A stretch of 64,000 bases of DNA from Odobenus rosmarus divergens (Eukaryota; Chordata; Mammalia; Carnivora; Odobenidae), in the NCBI RefSeq assembly GCF_000321225.1, contig NW_004450286.1, forward strand, positions 891,236 through 955,235, given 5' to 3'. Positions 23,612-35,222 of the stretch are shown piece after piece. The notes beneath the pieces are model-generated. The model saw nothing but the letters and a program-made list of their open reading frames with translations, did no database searches and had not been told where the DNA came from. A program made the translations under genes and the position numbers. Within the stretch, counting starts at the first letter, position 1, and each line of letters opens with the position of its first letter.

Positions 23612-24781
23612 GTTGTCAAGCACAGGGAGGGATGAGGCCTGCTGGGTGGCTGGCGGGGGCAGATTAAGTGCTTAATGCAGTGTCTGCCCCCGGTAGATGC
23701 TCAAAACAGTCGTTTTTAATTTGACCTTTCATCCCCCAATATCTACAGTGTGCACCCTCCCCTGCCAGCTCCCTTGCCCCCACGGTTCGGTACCCTCTAG
23801 GTGTATAGCTCCTAACTGGCGCCCTTCCCAAATTGGACCATTTATCCCTTAGGTGATAGGGAGGCATGGACGGTGGTTGGAGAGGGGCTGTGTGACAGGC
23901 CATGGGAGAGATGGGGGTTGGGGGTTGGCCCAGGATGCTGCCCACAGGTTCAGGAAAGGGCAGACTCTCTGAGAAGAAGCTGGGTGAATATACTAGACAG
24001 TTCGCAGTAGTCGGGGGAGAGGCTAGGAGGAGAGGGGGGAGCACATAAAGATGACCCCACTGGTTCTTGCCTTGGTGATTGCAGGTGGGTGGGAAACATC
24101 CCCTGAAATGGAGAAGAAAAGATCAAGAGGGAGAGGGAAGAGCTCATTTGGAACAAGGTGAGTTTGAAGTTTCTGGAACAACCAAGGGGGCCCACCCCCG
24201 GCATGCAGTGAGCACCCATGCCTGGCATTCCCGGACGACAAGAGATCTGAGAATCATCAGCCTCTGGGTGGCAACGGAAGCCACAGGGATTGGTGAGCTG
24301 ACTCTGGGGCCAAAGCAGTGAGAAGAGAGGCTTGATGGTAGAATTAAAACAACACTGACTCCTAGCAGCTGAAGGTCTCGTCCTCTGAGTTTTCTGACTC
24401 CTGGGCAATTTGCTGACCATCTTACAGGACAGGATTAATTTTCAACCCCTTCTGTACATAACTCTCCAGGCCCTGTGCCAGGGACTTAATTCCCATCCTT
24501 GAGACACGTTCTCCAGTAGGATTCTGGGTCCTTCCGTAAATGGCACTTCCAGTGACTTCCCCTCCTCTCCAAGGTAGATGGATATGCAAATTACATCTCC
24601 ATCATCTCCCTTGCCAAACCCTGGTGTTTGGGGCTTTTTGCTTTTATCTTTTAACTTTGGGGATGAAAATTTTCAAATATATACAAAAGCAAAGAGTAAA
24701 TAAACCTTCATGTACCCATAAACCATCTTTAATAATTAACTTGTAGCTAATCTCCTTCATTTATACACTCCGCACACCCCT

Positions 24782-24782
<1 letters not shown>

Positions 24783-24813
<31 letters not shown>

Positions 24814-24828
24814 ACACACACACACACA
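24783..24828. repeat. (CA)n microsatellite
   Basis: A run of about 22 CA units with one CATA interruption. Its length is likely to be polymorphic. Confidence 0.93.
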
Positions 24829-24920
24829 TTCCATCCTCGCTGGATTATATGGAGGCAAATTATAAATAGTTTAGTATGTATCTCTAAAATATAAGATCCC
24901 TTTAAAGAAAGTAAATTTCT

Positions 24921-24966
24921 CTCTCGCTGTCTCTGTCAAATAAATAAATAAAATCTTAAAAAAAAA
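24921..24966 (+). mobile_element. 5'-truncated SINE (tail only)
   Basis: Only the CT-rich end and the tail of the carnivore SINE are present (CTCTCGCTGTCTCTGTCAAA, then TAAATAAATAAAATCTTA and A). A perfect 18-base duplication TAAAGAAAGTAAATTTCT flanks it (24,903-24,920 and 24,967-24,984), so it is a genuine truncated insertion. Confidence 0.88.
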
Positions 24967-25666
24967 TAAAGAAAGTAAATTTCTGTCTGAAGGGTAATAT
25001 ATATACTGAAAAGTGCACAAAGAGCACGTGCTCAAGAAATACAAGAAATCTACACCCCTAACTCATGTAAGTACTTCCCAGAACAAGCAATAAAGCATCG
25101 TGAGCTCCCCAGATGCCCCTCCATGTAGTCTCCCCATCCCTAACCCTTCACAAAATGATCACCATTCTGACCTCTGCCACCAAAAATTAGTTTTCCCTAT
25201 TTTGAACTTCATATACATGGAATCGTACAGTTTATATTCTGTTGTGTCTGGTTTCCTTCACTCAACATTTTACATGCAAGATTCATCCATCATTGTTTCC
25301 TGTATTGGTTGTTGGCTGTATTTTGTTGCTGTGTAAATTCCACAGCATGAAGATACTACCATTCATTCACCCATCCTGTTGTAAGTAGACATTTGAATGG
25401 TTTCCATTTGGGCTGTTATAAATAACATTGCTATGACCGTTCTTGTACGCAGCTTTGGTTGGATATAGCAATCGTTTCTGGGGGGTATGGACACAGGATG
25501 GGGATTGCCTGACCATAGGATATATGTATGTTAACCTTTAAAAATCTTTAAAACCCATGGTTTAACCATGGGTTGCCTGTCTTTTTCTTATGGATTTGTA
25601 GAAGCTTATTTATAGTCTGGATTTTAATCCTTTGTTGGACATGTCTATTAAAAAATGATTTCTTCT

Positions 25667-25802
25667 GGGGCGCCTGGTGGTTCAGTCATTTAAGTGTCTG
25701 ACTCTTGATCTCAGCTCAGGTCTTGATCTCAGGGTTGTGAGTTCAAGCCCCATGTTGGGTTCCATGCTGGGCGCGGAGCCTAGTTTAAAGAGAAAAAAAA
25801 AA
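25667..25802 (+). mobile_element. Carnivore SINE, older subtype
   Basis: The head GGGGCGCCTGGTGGTTCAGT is followed by GTGTCTGACTCTTGATCTCA and GTTCAAGCCCCATGTTGGGT, and ends TTTAAAGAG plus A-run. The CT-rich body is short or absent, as in the older subtype. Flanks resemble an imperfect duplication (AATGATTTCTTCT, AAGGATTTCTCCT). Confidence 0.88.
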
Positions 25803-26105
25803 GGATTTCTCCTACTCTGTGGCTTATCTTTATTCTCCTCACATCTTTTCATGAACAGAAATTCTTCATTTTCATAAATTCTAATTTATCCATTCTTCCT
25901 CTAGTAAGCCCTTTTTAAATCCTACTTAAAAAATCTTTACCTCACCAAGGTCTTAAAGATAATCTCTTACGTTATCTTTTAGAAGCTTTACTATTTTTTT
26001 CATTTGGATCTACATCCATCTAGAATTTATTTTTACATGAGGTAGAGTAAGGTTCAACGTGTATGTTTTTCCTATATGGGTATTCAAATTTCACATATCA
26101 TTTTT

Positions 26106-26301
26106 TAAAATTTTTATTTATTTTCATTTATTTGACAGAGAGAGACACAGCGAGAGCAGGAACACAAGCAGGGGGAGTGGGAGAGGGAGGAGCAGGCTTC
26201 CCGCGGAGCAGGGAGCCCGATGCGGGGCTCTTTCCCAGGACCCTGGGACCGTGACCTGAGCCGAAGCCAGACGCTTAACGACTGAGCCACTTGAGAGCCC
26301 C
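26106..26301 (-). mobile_element. Carnivore tRNA-derived SINE
   Basis: Full-length, reverse orientation: TTTGACAGAGAGAGACACAG, then GAGCAGGGAGCCCGATGCGG, then CGCTTAACGACTGAGCCAC. It is flanked by an imperfect TCACATATCATTT and TCATATATCATTT duplication. Confidence 0.93.
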
Positions 26302-26822
26302 TCATATATCATTTATTGAAAAGAACATTCTTTCATTGCATTTCAGTGACACATTTCTTGGAAATTTGGTGATCATATATGTGTGTCTGTCTCTGGACCC
26401 TATTGCGTCCATTGGCCTATTTTTCTATATGTATGCCAGCACCATACCGACTCAATTACTATAGCTTTACAATAAGACTTTATATTTGGTGGTAAAAGTT
26501 CTGCATTCCAGCTTTGTTCTTCTTTTATATATCCTTGACTATCCTTGGCCTTTTGCATTTCCATATAGATTTTAGAATTGGCCTATAGATTTCCATATTA
26601 AAACAGGATTTTATAGAATTGCCTTATATCTATAGATCAAATTGGGGAGAAATGACTATGCTACAACCTTAACTCTTCTAATTCATGAACATGGTCTATC
26701 CCTCGATTACATTATTTACCTCAGTACTGTTTTGGAGATTTTTGTATAGCAGACATTCTTCATTAAACTTTTTCCTAGGAATTTGATGTATTATGATGTT
26801 ATGATAAACGGAATCATTCTTT

Positions 26823-26998
26823 GTTTATTGTTATGTTAATCACCATACATTACATCATTAGTTTTTGATGTAGTGTTCCATGATTCATTGTTTGTGCATA
26901 AAACCCAGTGCTCCACGCAGAATGTGCCCTCTTTAATACCCATCACCAGGCTAACCCATCCCCCCACCACTCTCCCCTCTAGAACCCTTAAACGGAAT
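26823..26998 (-). mobile_element. 5'-truncated carnivore L1 3' end
   Basis: A 176-base reverse-orientation fragment of carnivore L1 3' UTR: TTTTTGATGTAGTGTTCCAT, GCATAAAACCCAGTGCTCCA, TAATACCCATCACCAGGCTA. A perfect 18-base target duplication TAAACGGAATCATTCTTT lies on both sides (26,805-26,822 and 26,999-27,016). It is inserted inside the older minus-strand L1. Confidence 0.9.
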
Positions 26999-27394
26999 CA
27001 TTCTTTAAAATTTATTTTATAATCATGGCTGGTACACTGACTTGGAATCCGGGGACATTGCTAATTTACTGTTAATTCAATAGTTCATGATTCGATTCTT
27101 TTCAATTTTCTATGTACTCAATCCACCATCTTCATAAAGTGGTGATTTCATTTCTTTCTTTCCAATCATATGCCTTTATTTCCTTTTCTTGCTTATTGTA
27201 CTAACTACAACCTTCAATATAATGTTGAAAAAAATTGGTGAAAGGAAGCACACCTGTCTTTTTCCCATTTTTTCAAGGAAAAGCTTCTACTATGTCACCA
27301 TTAAGTATGATGTTAGCAGTAGTTCTCATCTATTTTTAGATTTTATTAAGAGTTTTTATCATGAATGGGTATTAAATTGTATCAAGTGCTTTTC

Positions 27395-28315
27395 ATATAC
27401 CTGAAAAGGGTCTACTATCCAGAATATATAAACAACTTTTACAACTCAACAATAAGAAAAATAACTTACTTTTTAAATAGGCCAAGTATTTGAATAGACA
27501 TTTCTCCAAAGAAAGTATACACAATGACCAATAAACACATGAAAAGATGTTCAACATCATTAGTCTTTAGGAAAATGCAAATCAAAACCACAATGAGATG
27601 CCATTTCACATGCACTAGGATTGTATACTAAAAATGACAAATGACTACAAATGTTAACTAGGTTGTAGAGAAATTAGAACCCTCATACACTGTTGGTGGG
27701 TATGTAAAATGGTGCAGCTACTTTGGAAAATGGTTTGGCAGTTCCTCAAAAAGTTAAACCTAGAGTTACCATATGACCCAGGAATTCCACACCCAAGAGA
27801 AATGAAAATGTAGATTCACACAAAAACTTGTACACGAGTGCTGATAGCTCCATTGTTTATAACAGTCAAAAAGTGGAAACAATCCATCAACTAATAATTA
27901 AATAAACAAAATGTGGTATAACTATACAATGGAATATTATTTAGACATAAAAAGAATAAAGTACCAATAAGTGCTACAACATGGGACAAACTTTGAAAGC
28001 CTTATGCTAATTGAATGTACCCAGACACACAAGAACACATATACTTGTCATATGATTCCATTTGCATGAAATTTCCAGAATAGGCAAATCCATAGAGAGG
28101 AAAAGTGGATTAGTTGTTGCCAGGGACTGGAGGAGAGAATGGGGAGTGACTACTAATGGATATGAGGTTTCTTTTCGGGGTAATGAAAATGTTCTAACAC
28201 TAGATAGTGGTGATGGTTGCACAACATTTGCGTGTACTTAAGACTACTAAATTTTACACTTTAAAAGAATGGGTTTTATGGTATGAATATCTTAATTAAA
28301 GAAAAATAAAAACAG
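27395..28315 (+). mobile_element. Plus-strand L1 3' fragment
   Basis: Old L1 ORF2 end plus 3' UTR in sense orientation: CATTTCTCCAAAGAAAGTAT, GAGTTACCATATGACCCAGG, GTTTATAACAGTCAAAAAGTG, GGTGATGGTTGCACAACATT, ending near TTAATTAAAGAAAAATAAAA. It lies within the minus-strand L1 and so is nested or juxtaposed. Confidence 0.8.
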
Positions 28316-30132
28316 TTTTACAGCTGGTATATAGAGTTAAATTGACTTATAATCCAAATTATTCTTAAAAATCTCTCACGAAGGCATAACATTGGAGACA
28401 ATGACCCTGAATAAATCAGTTGATTTCTATATAAAGACAATATTTTATACAACAACAAAAAAAGGAAAAACACTTTTTTTCTAGGTTTGGGATTATTCAG
28501 ACATTTCATTCCATGTAAATTTTGGTAAGCTATTGGTTTAAGGAAATGTATTGATTTTATCTAAATTGTCAAATTTATTGGTATAAAATTATTCATGATA
28601 ACTTCTTATGATCTTTTCAATGTATGCAGCCTCTGTACTGATAATGTTTTTTCATTCCTGATACTGTCAATTTGTGCCTCTTCCCTCTCTTTGTCTATAT
28701 CAGCCTTGCTAAGGGTTCACAAATTTTATATCATTTAAAAAACCAAGCTATGGCTATTAGTTTTCTTTATTGTATATTTGCTTTCTGTTTCATTAATTTC
28801 TTCTCCTCATTATTTCCTTCCCACACTGTTTGGATTTAATCTGTTGTCCTTTTTAACACCTGGAAGTGGTTTTTTTATTATTGGTAGTAAATCCTTCTCT
28901 CTTTTTTTGATGTATGCCATTTACGACTATAAATTTTCTTCTAAGCATGATGTTAGTCACATCCCACATATTTTGGTATGTCCTGTTTTTATTATCATCC
29001 AGTTGAAAGCATTTTTCAATTTATTCCTTGACTTAGGGTTATTTTGAAAGAATTTAATTCCCAAACATTTGGGGATTTTCTTTTGTTTTTTGTTAATAGA
29101 ATTGATTCTAACTTAATCCATTGAGTCATAGAATACTGTCTGTAAAATTTCAACCTTTTGAAATTGACTTAATTTTCTAGACTTATTTTATGGCCCATTA
29201 TATGGCCAATTTAGAGAAATATTTAATGTGCACTGGAAAAGAAGATGTATTTCTTTAGCACATGGATGCAGTGCTCTATACACATCAATAGAGCCAAGTT
29301 TACCAAACACGCTCTTCAAATCTTCTATCTCAATACCGATTTTATTGTTGTCTACTTACTTAGTCAGTTTTAGAGAGAGGGAGGATAAAGTCTTTCACTG
29401 TGATTGTGTATTTACTCTGTCCCACTGCTTGAGTTTTCTTCTTTAGGTTCTCTTTTACACAGAGGTTGGATCTTCTCTGTCTTCCACATCTATCTCTTTC
29501 TCACATATCTTTTCTTTTTCACTCCCCAGTTTAGTTTTATTTCTTTTTAACTTTCCTCCTTTTCATCTATTTCTCTAATCATATTATTTGTGTTATTTGT
29601 TCACTCTTGTATGCACTCTAGTTTTTTTTTTTTTCATTTCTGACATGGTTTTTCTTTTTAGAAAAGAAAAATTGTCTTTCTTAACTCTATGTGAGCTCTT
29701 TTCAAGTCGTCCTTTTGTCCAATCATCTCATTTATTAATTTTTATGATCCTGAGTTAAGCTTTAATTTCATAGCTTCCATCATTTAAAAAAATTCTTTTA
29801 GCTCATTTTGAAATATTAAATTAAAATTTTCATTTGTTTTGTGGGCAAGTCTTTCTACGGGCCTTCATGGTCTGATGGCCTATTATTATGCTCATTAGTC
29901 TCTTTTCTTATAAGAACTCTGAATGGAGCTGGGTTTCTTCTCTGCAATCCTATTCTGTTGCCCATGTTTAAGTGAGATAGGCTTCCCCGTACTCCTAAGT
30001 GGGGAGAATGGGAGAGGATTTCTTGGCCAAGATTCATGACTCTAGGGCTCCATCTTCAGTTGTACTGAAAAATGTCTTTGAAACTGGCTTCAGAGGAGTT
30101 TGAGAACTGTTTCCTCTGTTACCCTCCCCTAC

Positions 30133-30186
30133 TGTGTGTGTGTGTGTGTGTGTGTGTATGTGAGAGAGAGCGCGCACGCACGCGCA
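30133..30186. repeat. (TG)n then (GA)n/(GC)-rich microsatellite
   Basis: About 13 TG units, then GAGAGAGAGCGCGCACGCACGC-type alternating purine-pyrimidine DNA, a candidate Z-DNA-forming tract. Confidence 0.85.
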
Positions 30187-31589
30187 TGCGCACATGTTGT
30201 GCATTCTGTTCACAGAAACCAGGGTCCCCTATTTTATCTGGATCTTCTCCCTACTTGGCTCTGCACTGTCCTTTTGTTTCTTCTAGCCATTTCCCCTCAG
30301 TGTAGGGCTTTGTCCTAGAAGAGATATTTGGCTAATGAGTTTCAACATTTCATGGGGAGATGGCATGTGCTCTTGGGAGGATTAATTTACATCATGATTG
30401 TAAAGCATTCCCCAAGGTTCCTGGCAGATAGTATTAGACATAGGATATTTATAAAAGTTATAATTATTAATGCCTACCGCCTTGTACCATACATATTAGT
30501 CCTACCCCTAAACACTCTTTCTTTCTTGCCTCCATGCCTCTGCTCCTGCTATTCCTTTCCCTGAAAAACTTCTGCACAATCTCTGTCACCTGCCAATCCT
30601 TCAAGAGCATCTTATTCTGATTATATGAGTGGGTTAACTGAACCCAACCACCACTCTGGACCACTGTAGCTCCTCATTTCTAAGCCACACATCCTAAACC
30701 TCCTCTAAGATTTTATGCCAATGCCCTAACTTTTATTTAGATTTTTTGTCCTATGCCAAGCCCTTTACATATATTACCTCTTAATCCCCATAGCAAAACC
30801 CTGATTATAGGTGTAATTGGGTAGATATAATTATTGGTCTTATTTTACATTTATGGACAATGAGGTTGAAAGAGATTAGATGCTTATGCCAAGGTTGATT
30901 GTTGGTTGTAATAAAGCAGGTATTTTGACCAGGCGGTCTGGTTCCCAAGACTATAAGCTTGATCATGGTGCTATAACTCTCTGGATTGTAGTCTCCATTA
31001 AGGATGGAGTCCTGGCTCATATGCCTTTGTAACTCTCTCTGTAATCCTCAGTTCCTAGCAGCACACGGTAGGTGTTCAGCAAAGACTTAATCGATGAGCT
31101 ACAGTAGAGGAATGTGCACAGTACGTTGTGCTGCTTAAATGCACAGGGCTGTGAGGTTTTAGGAAGAAACTTTTCTAGCTGAAAGGCAGATGGAAAAGTC
31201 TCAGACACTGCTCAATTTCTTCCAAAGAGTCATTAGTCAGACTCTTACTCAGAAGTTCTTTTTTTCTTTTTTCCATTCAGGTTTGAGCTCAGTGAGATGT
31301 TTACGTTTTCACAAACCCTTGGCCACTAATAACTCATCGCAAAACTCCCAGACATGGCTAGGCACAGCGCTGAGAACATTCAGAAAAGCCACACCAACTT
31401 TCTGAGCTCTATACTCTGAGGCCACCACTCTCACAGAGAAACCCCAGATCTACTGTTCTTTAATAGAAATATCAGAAAATTGAAAGCTCACTGATGAGTT
31501 AGAAATCCAGTTTTTCCAGACATTGGAATTTCACTTGGATGTGGATTTACTAGGCAGCTGTATGTGAGCTGGGCTCCTGAGAAATCACT

Positions 31590-31800
31590 GGCCTTGAGCC
31601 AGAAAACCAGGGTTTGGTCCCTGCCCTGCCACTTGTTGGCTGTGTAATGTTGGGCAAGTACCTCTTCTTGTTCGTTCTTTGTTTTTTCTCATTTAAAAAA
31701 CAATTAGGGATAACAACGTTCTGCTTATGTCACAACATTGTTAGGCATAGACAAAAATAATGTATGGGAAGGTCTTTGTAAGCTAGAAAGTCTGTGCCAT
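31590..31800 (+). repeat. MIR element
   Basis: Sense order is preserved: CCAGAAAACCAGGGTTTGGT, CCTGCCCTGCCACTTGTTGG, CTGTGTAATGTTGGGCAAGT, then a degraded tail. Confidence 0.65.
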
Positions 31801-32156
31801 ATAAAATCAAGAGGGTAAGCCAGGGGAGCCAGTTGGGAAGGCTGGGCTGCCATTTTTTCAACAGCCATCATGGGACCACTGAAGCAGAAGGGTGAGCCAA
31901 GAAGGCAGCCTGGTGAAAGTGGAGAATGGAGCAGAGAAAGAAAAGGAGATGAAGGCTATGTCATCTGAAAGAGAAATACAGAACAGACAGAAGGAGAGAA
32001 TGAGGAGCCTGACGTCTTTATGGTTTCTACAAGTACAGTCATTCTGGGTGATTTCCACAGTAGGCTCTCCTTATAGCAACCTCATTATTTGCAAGAGATT
32101 CAACTTCTACAACTCATTTCCATGATATGTACATTAGCAATCTGGAGTCTTATTTT

Positions 32157-32360
32157 TTTTATTTTTTTTAAAGATTTTATTTATTTATTTGACAGAAAGG
32201 GAGATAGCAAGAGCAGGAACACAAGCAGGGGGAGTGGGAGAGGGAGCCAAGCAGGCTTCCCACTGAGCAGGGAGCCCGACGCGGGGCTAAATCCCAGGAC
32301 CGTGGGATCATGACCTGAACCTAAGGCAGACGTTTAACGACTGAGCCACCCAGGCGCCCC
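32157..32360 (-). mobile_element. Carnivore tRNA-derived SINE
   Basis: Full-length, reverse orientation, ending GAGCCACCCAGGCGCCCC. The target duplication TGGAGTCTTATTTT is perfect (32,143-32,156 and 32,361-32,374). Confidence 0.95.
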
Positions 32361-32479
32361 TGGAGTCTTATTTTATTAATCAGTAGAGATTAATGTGATG
32401 GGATAAACCGCAAACCAATGGTATGATGCCCTCTTAGTGCCACTTAAGTTGGGTCAATCTCACATAAAAATGTTGTCAG

Positions 32480-32718
32480 GGGCGCCTGGGTGGCACAGTT
32501 GGTTAAGCGACCAACTCTTAATTTCTGCTTAGGTCATGATCTCATGGTTGTGAGATCGAGTCCAGCATGGGGCTCCATGCTCAGTGAGGAGTATGCTTGA
32601 GATTCCCTCCCTCTGCCCTTCCCCTCTCTAAATAAAAATAATAAAATAAAATAAGATTGTTCAAGCATGCTCTTTCACTCTCTCTCTCTCTCTCAAATAA
32701 ATAAATAAATCTTTTAAA
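32480..32718 (+). mobile_element. Carnivore SINE with double tail
   Basis: The head GGGCGCCTGGGTGGCACAGT and body are followed by one A-rich tail (AATAAAAATAATAAAATAAA), then a second CT tract and a second tail (CTCTCTCTCAAATAAATAAA). The perfect target duplication AAAATGTTGTCAG (ending at 32,479 and at 32,732) lies outside both tails, so both arrived or grew as one unit. Confidence 0.9.
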
Positions 32719-33814
32719 AAAAATGTTGTCAGTATGTAACCACCACAAACCTGGTCATGGCCATCGTCCACCATGGGTTTAGACTTCTTTGTTAAAACAG
32801 GAAAAAATTTCCCTTTCATTTAATGGTGTGTGAATTAACTGGTGATTGCTATACTTATCAGTCTTTTGCATCTTTTGGAATGAAATAGAATAGAATAGAT
32901 TAGTCTCGCACACAGTAGGCAATCAATAAACATTTATTTCATTCAATACTATTGAATGAAATATTTATTGAATAAATAATATTTGTGAGATCAAATATTG
33001 TAGAATAATTATTCTTAAAATCTACCTTGCTGCAAAAACACCTAGAAAGGCTGAGTTAAATACGATGACATGTATCCGAAAGCATAGATGAAATTGGTGA
33101 AAATAAGTGAGAAATATCCCAAGGAGTCAAAAACTGAAGAAGTAAGAACTAAAGAGAAAAGCAGGCCAACCAGCCGTGGATGCCCTGAGGCACATGCCAA
33201 TCCAGGGAAACCAGATCCCAAGTCATAAGGATCACAAAAGTCAAAGGCAATAATGTCTTGGGGGAGGGGGAGGGGAATGGAAGCTGAGATCATCCCACAT
33301 AAAGCTTAAATAAATTCTCCATGGGCTAATAATGTCAACGAAAGTGTAGACTAGAAAAAGGATCTATTTACTAGGAAAAGGAATCAAGGAAGACACTTGT
33401 TTGTGTCAGTCTCAACTCTGAGTAAAACGACAGTCTCTCCTAAAACCTAATAACCACAGACTTACCTTCCCTACATTTGTGGTTCAAATTTACACTACTG
33501 GTATAGGGCAAACTATGCCAAGCCAACAAATGAACATAAATAGGTGGGTGGGTAAAGCTGGGAGGTGTCTCACAAAAGCGAGTGCAAAAGAATATTCTTA
33601 GCCCAGGCTTTGCAGGATGCCCACAGATAAAGGGAGGCCAAGCATGAGAACGCAGTCTAAACTACAGGCAAAACACCCGGGATAACAAGCCACCGAGAGG
33701 GCAGATTCCATTGATAGAACAAGATAAAGAATCAGATGCACAAAGTCTTCGGATATTGGCATGCCTAGATGTGAAATTTTAAATAAGTATGTCTGAATGT
33801 TTTAAAACTTTTTA

Positions 33815-34017
33815 TTTTATTTTTTTTTAAAGATTTTATCTATTTATTTGACAGAGAGAGATACAGCGAGAGAGGGAACACAAGCAGGGGGAGTGGGAGA
33901 GGGAGAAGCAGGCTTCCCACTGAGCAGGGAGCCCGATGCGGGGCTCGTTCCCAGGACCCTGGGATCATGACCCGAGCCGAAGGCAGACGCTTAACGACTG
34001 AGCCACCTAGGCGCCCC
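33815..34017 (-). mobile_element. Carnivore tRNA-derived SINE
   Basis: Full-length, reverse orientation. The perfect 16-base duplication GTTTTAAAACTTTTTA is at 33,799-33,814 and 34,018-34,033. Confidence 0.95.
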
Positions 34018-34282
34018 GTTTTAAAACTTTTTAAAGAATATAATCACAATGCATAATCACTGAAAATAAAAATTAACTGAAGAAAAATCTAGAAGACCAC
34101 ACATTCTGTAGGTAAGATGGAGGAAAAATCAACTCACTCATGCATTGTTGGTAGAGTGAAAACTGAATGCCAACCCTGTGGAGGGTGTTTGTTTTGTGCG
34201 TGTATATATAGAGACAAACTTCTATATGCGTGTATATATACACTATATACGTATATGTGTAAAGTATGTATAGATATGTAAT

Positions 34283-34304
34283 TGTGTGTGTGTGTGTGTG
34301 TGTG
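34283..34304. repeat. (TG)n microsatellite
   Basis: Eleven TG units immediately next to the 3' end of a reverse-orientation SINE. The far side of that SINE resumes with TGTGTGTA, suggesting insertion into a pre-existing TG tract. Confidence 0.9.
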
Positions 34305-34432
34305 TTTATTTTATGTAGGCTCCACACCCAGCATGGAGCCCAACATGGGGCTTGAACTCATGACCCTGAGATCAAGGTCTGAGCTGAGATCAAGAGTCAG
34401 AAGCTTAACTGAAAGAGCCACTCAAGTGCCCC
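34305..34432 (-). mobile_element. Carnivore SINE, older subtype
   Basis: Reverse orientation, lacking the CT-rich body: GAGCCCAACATGGGGCTTGA, ACTCATGACCCTGAGATCAA, then AAGAGTCAGAAGCTTAAC and GAGCCACTCAAGTGCCCC. Confidence 0.88.
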
Positions 34433-34986
34433 TGTGTGTATGTACTTTTATATGTGTTATACACAACAACATTGAAAACTCATTATGTTCTGATCCAGCA
34501 AACGAGTTAAGTATGGGTTATTCAACTGCAACATTGTAAGAGCAAAAGACTGTAAATAACTCAAAGGGCCATCAGTAGGAGGTTGGTCAAATAAATTATG
34601 TTTCATCTATGTAATGAAATACTGTGCAACCATTTAAAAAAATAAGAGAATGAGGAAACTCCCTAATATTGAAAAGGAAAGCTCTCCAAGGTATACTATT
34701 TTAAAACAAAATAAAAGCACAAAGCAAGATGTGTAACATGCTTCCTTTTATGTAAGGAAGGAAGAAAATAAGAAAGCATTTTTACTAGTATTTACTTATA
34801 TTTGTATGGGGGGATAACTCCAAGAAGACACCAAAGAAACAAAAAAAGAAAAAGAAAAGATGTGGCACCCATTGAGGTAGGTTGGAATGGCGCAGGGGTG
34901 AGGTTATTCGCTAAATATGTTTTTACATTGTTTGGATGTTTGCATCTTGGTAAATGTATGAGCTAATCTAAAAAACTCAATGGATG

Positions 34987-35222
34987 GGGGCACCCGGGTG
35001 GCTCAGTCGTTGAGCGTCTGCCTTCGGCTCTGGTCGTGATCCCAGGGTCCTGGGATCGAGCCCCGCATCGGGCTCCCTGCTCAGCGGGAAGCCTGCTTCT
35101 CCCTCTCCCACTCCCCCTGCTTGTGTTCCCTCTCTCGCTGTGTCTCTCTCTGTTAAAAAATAAATTAAAAAATCTTAAAAAAAAAGTAACTAAAACAAAA
35201 GAATGTATTAAAAACTTCTTTT
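34987..35222 (+). mobile_element. Carnivore SINE with extra 3' sequence
   Basis: The head GGGGCACCCGGGTGGCTCAG through to the A tail near 35,185 is standard. It is followed by about 37 non-SINE bases (GTAACTAAAACAAAAGAATG ...) and a second A run before the right target duplication. The duplication is CTCAATGGATG (34,976-34,986 and 35,233-35,243), preceded on each side by A-rich DNA. The additional segment may be a 3' transduction. Confidence 0.85.

Larger units (their letters stand above)
23612..25015. other. Intergenic stretch after the perforin relic
   Basis: No gene seen. 23,650-24,700 is mostly unique sequence with no perforin exon 3 similarity. It is followed by an AC microsatellite, a tail-only SINE and the onset of the L1-rich block. 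Confidence 0.65.
25016..29700 (-). repeat. Ancient L1 on minus strand with nested insertions
   Basis: An old L1 in reverse orientation, read 3' to 5' from left to right. The 3' region is at 25,016-25,660 (ATATACATGGAATCGTACAG, then CATTGCTATGACCGTTCTTG), and reverse-transcriptase-domain DNA is at 25,803-27,394 and 28,330-29,460 (TTAATTTCTTCTCCTCATTA, then GAAATATTTAATGTGCACTG). It is broken by two SINEs, a younger L1 3' fragment and a plus-strand L1 3' fragment. No open reading frame survives. The segment at 29,460-29,840 is AT-rich and less certain. Confidence 0.7.
29841..32142. other. Intergenic stretch between L1 blocks
   Basis: No gene seen. It holds a TG/GA dinucleotide tract (about 30,133-30,172), an L2 fragment (about 30,510-30,640), MIR fragments (about 30,800-30,910 minus; 31,590-31,800 plus) and unassigned sequence at 31,850-32,090. 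Confidence 0.65.

Noticed and set aside
23612..24780. Possible perforin exon 3 next to the exon 2 relic
   Set aside because: I looked for the MACPF signature, the cysteine-rich segment and the C2 loop DNA on both strands and found none.
28330..29460. Possible coding exons in the AT-rich block
   Set aside because: The sequence matches antisense L1 ORF2 with numerous stops.
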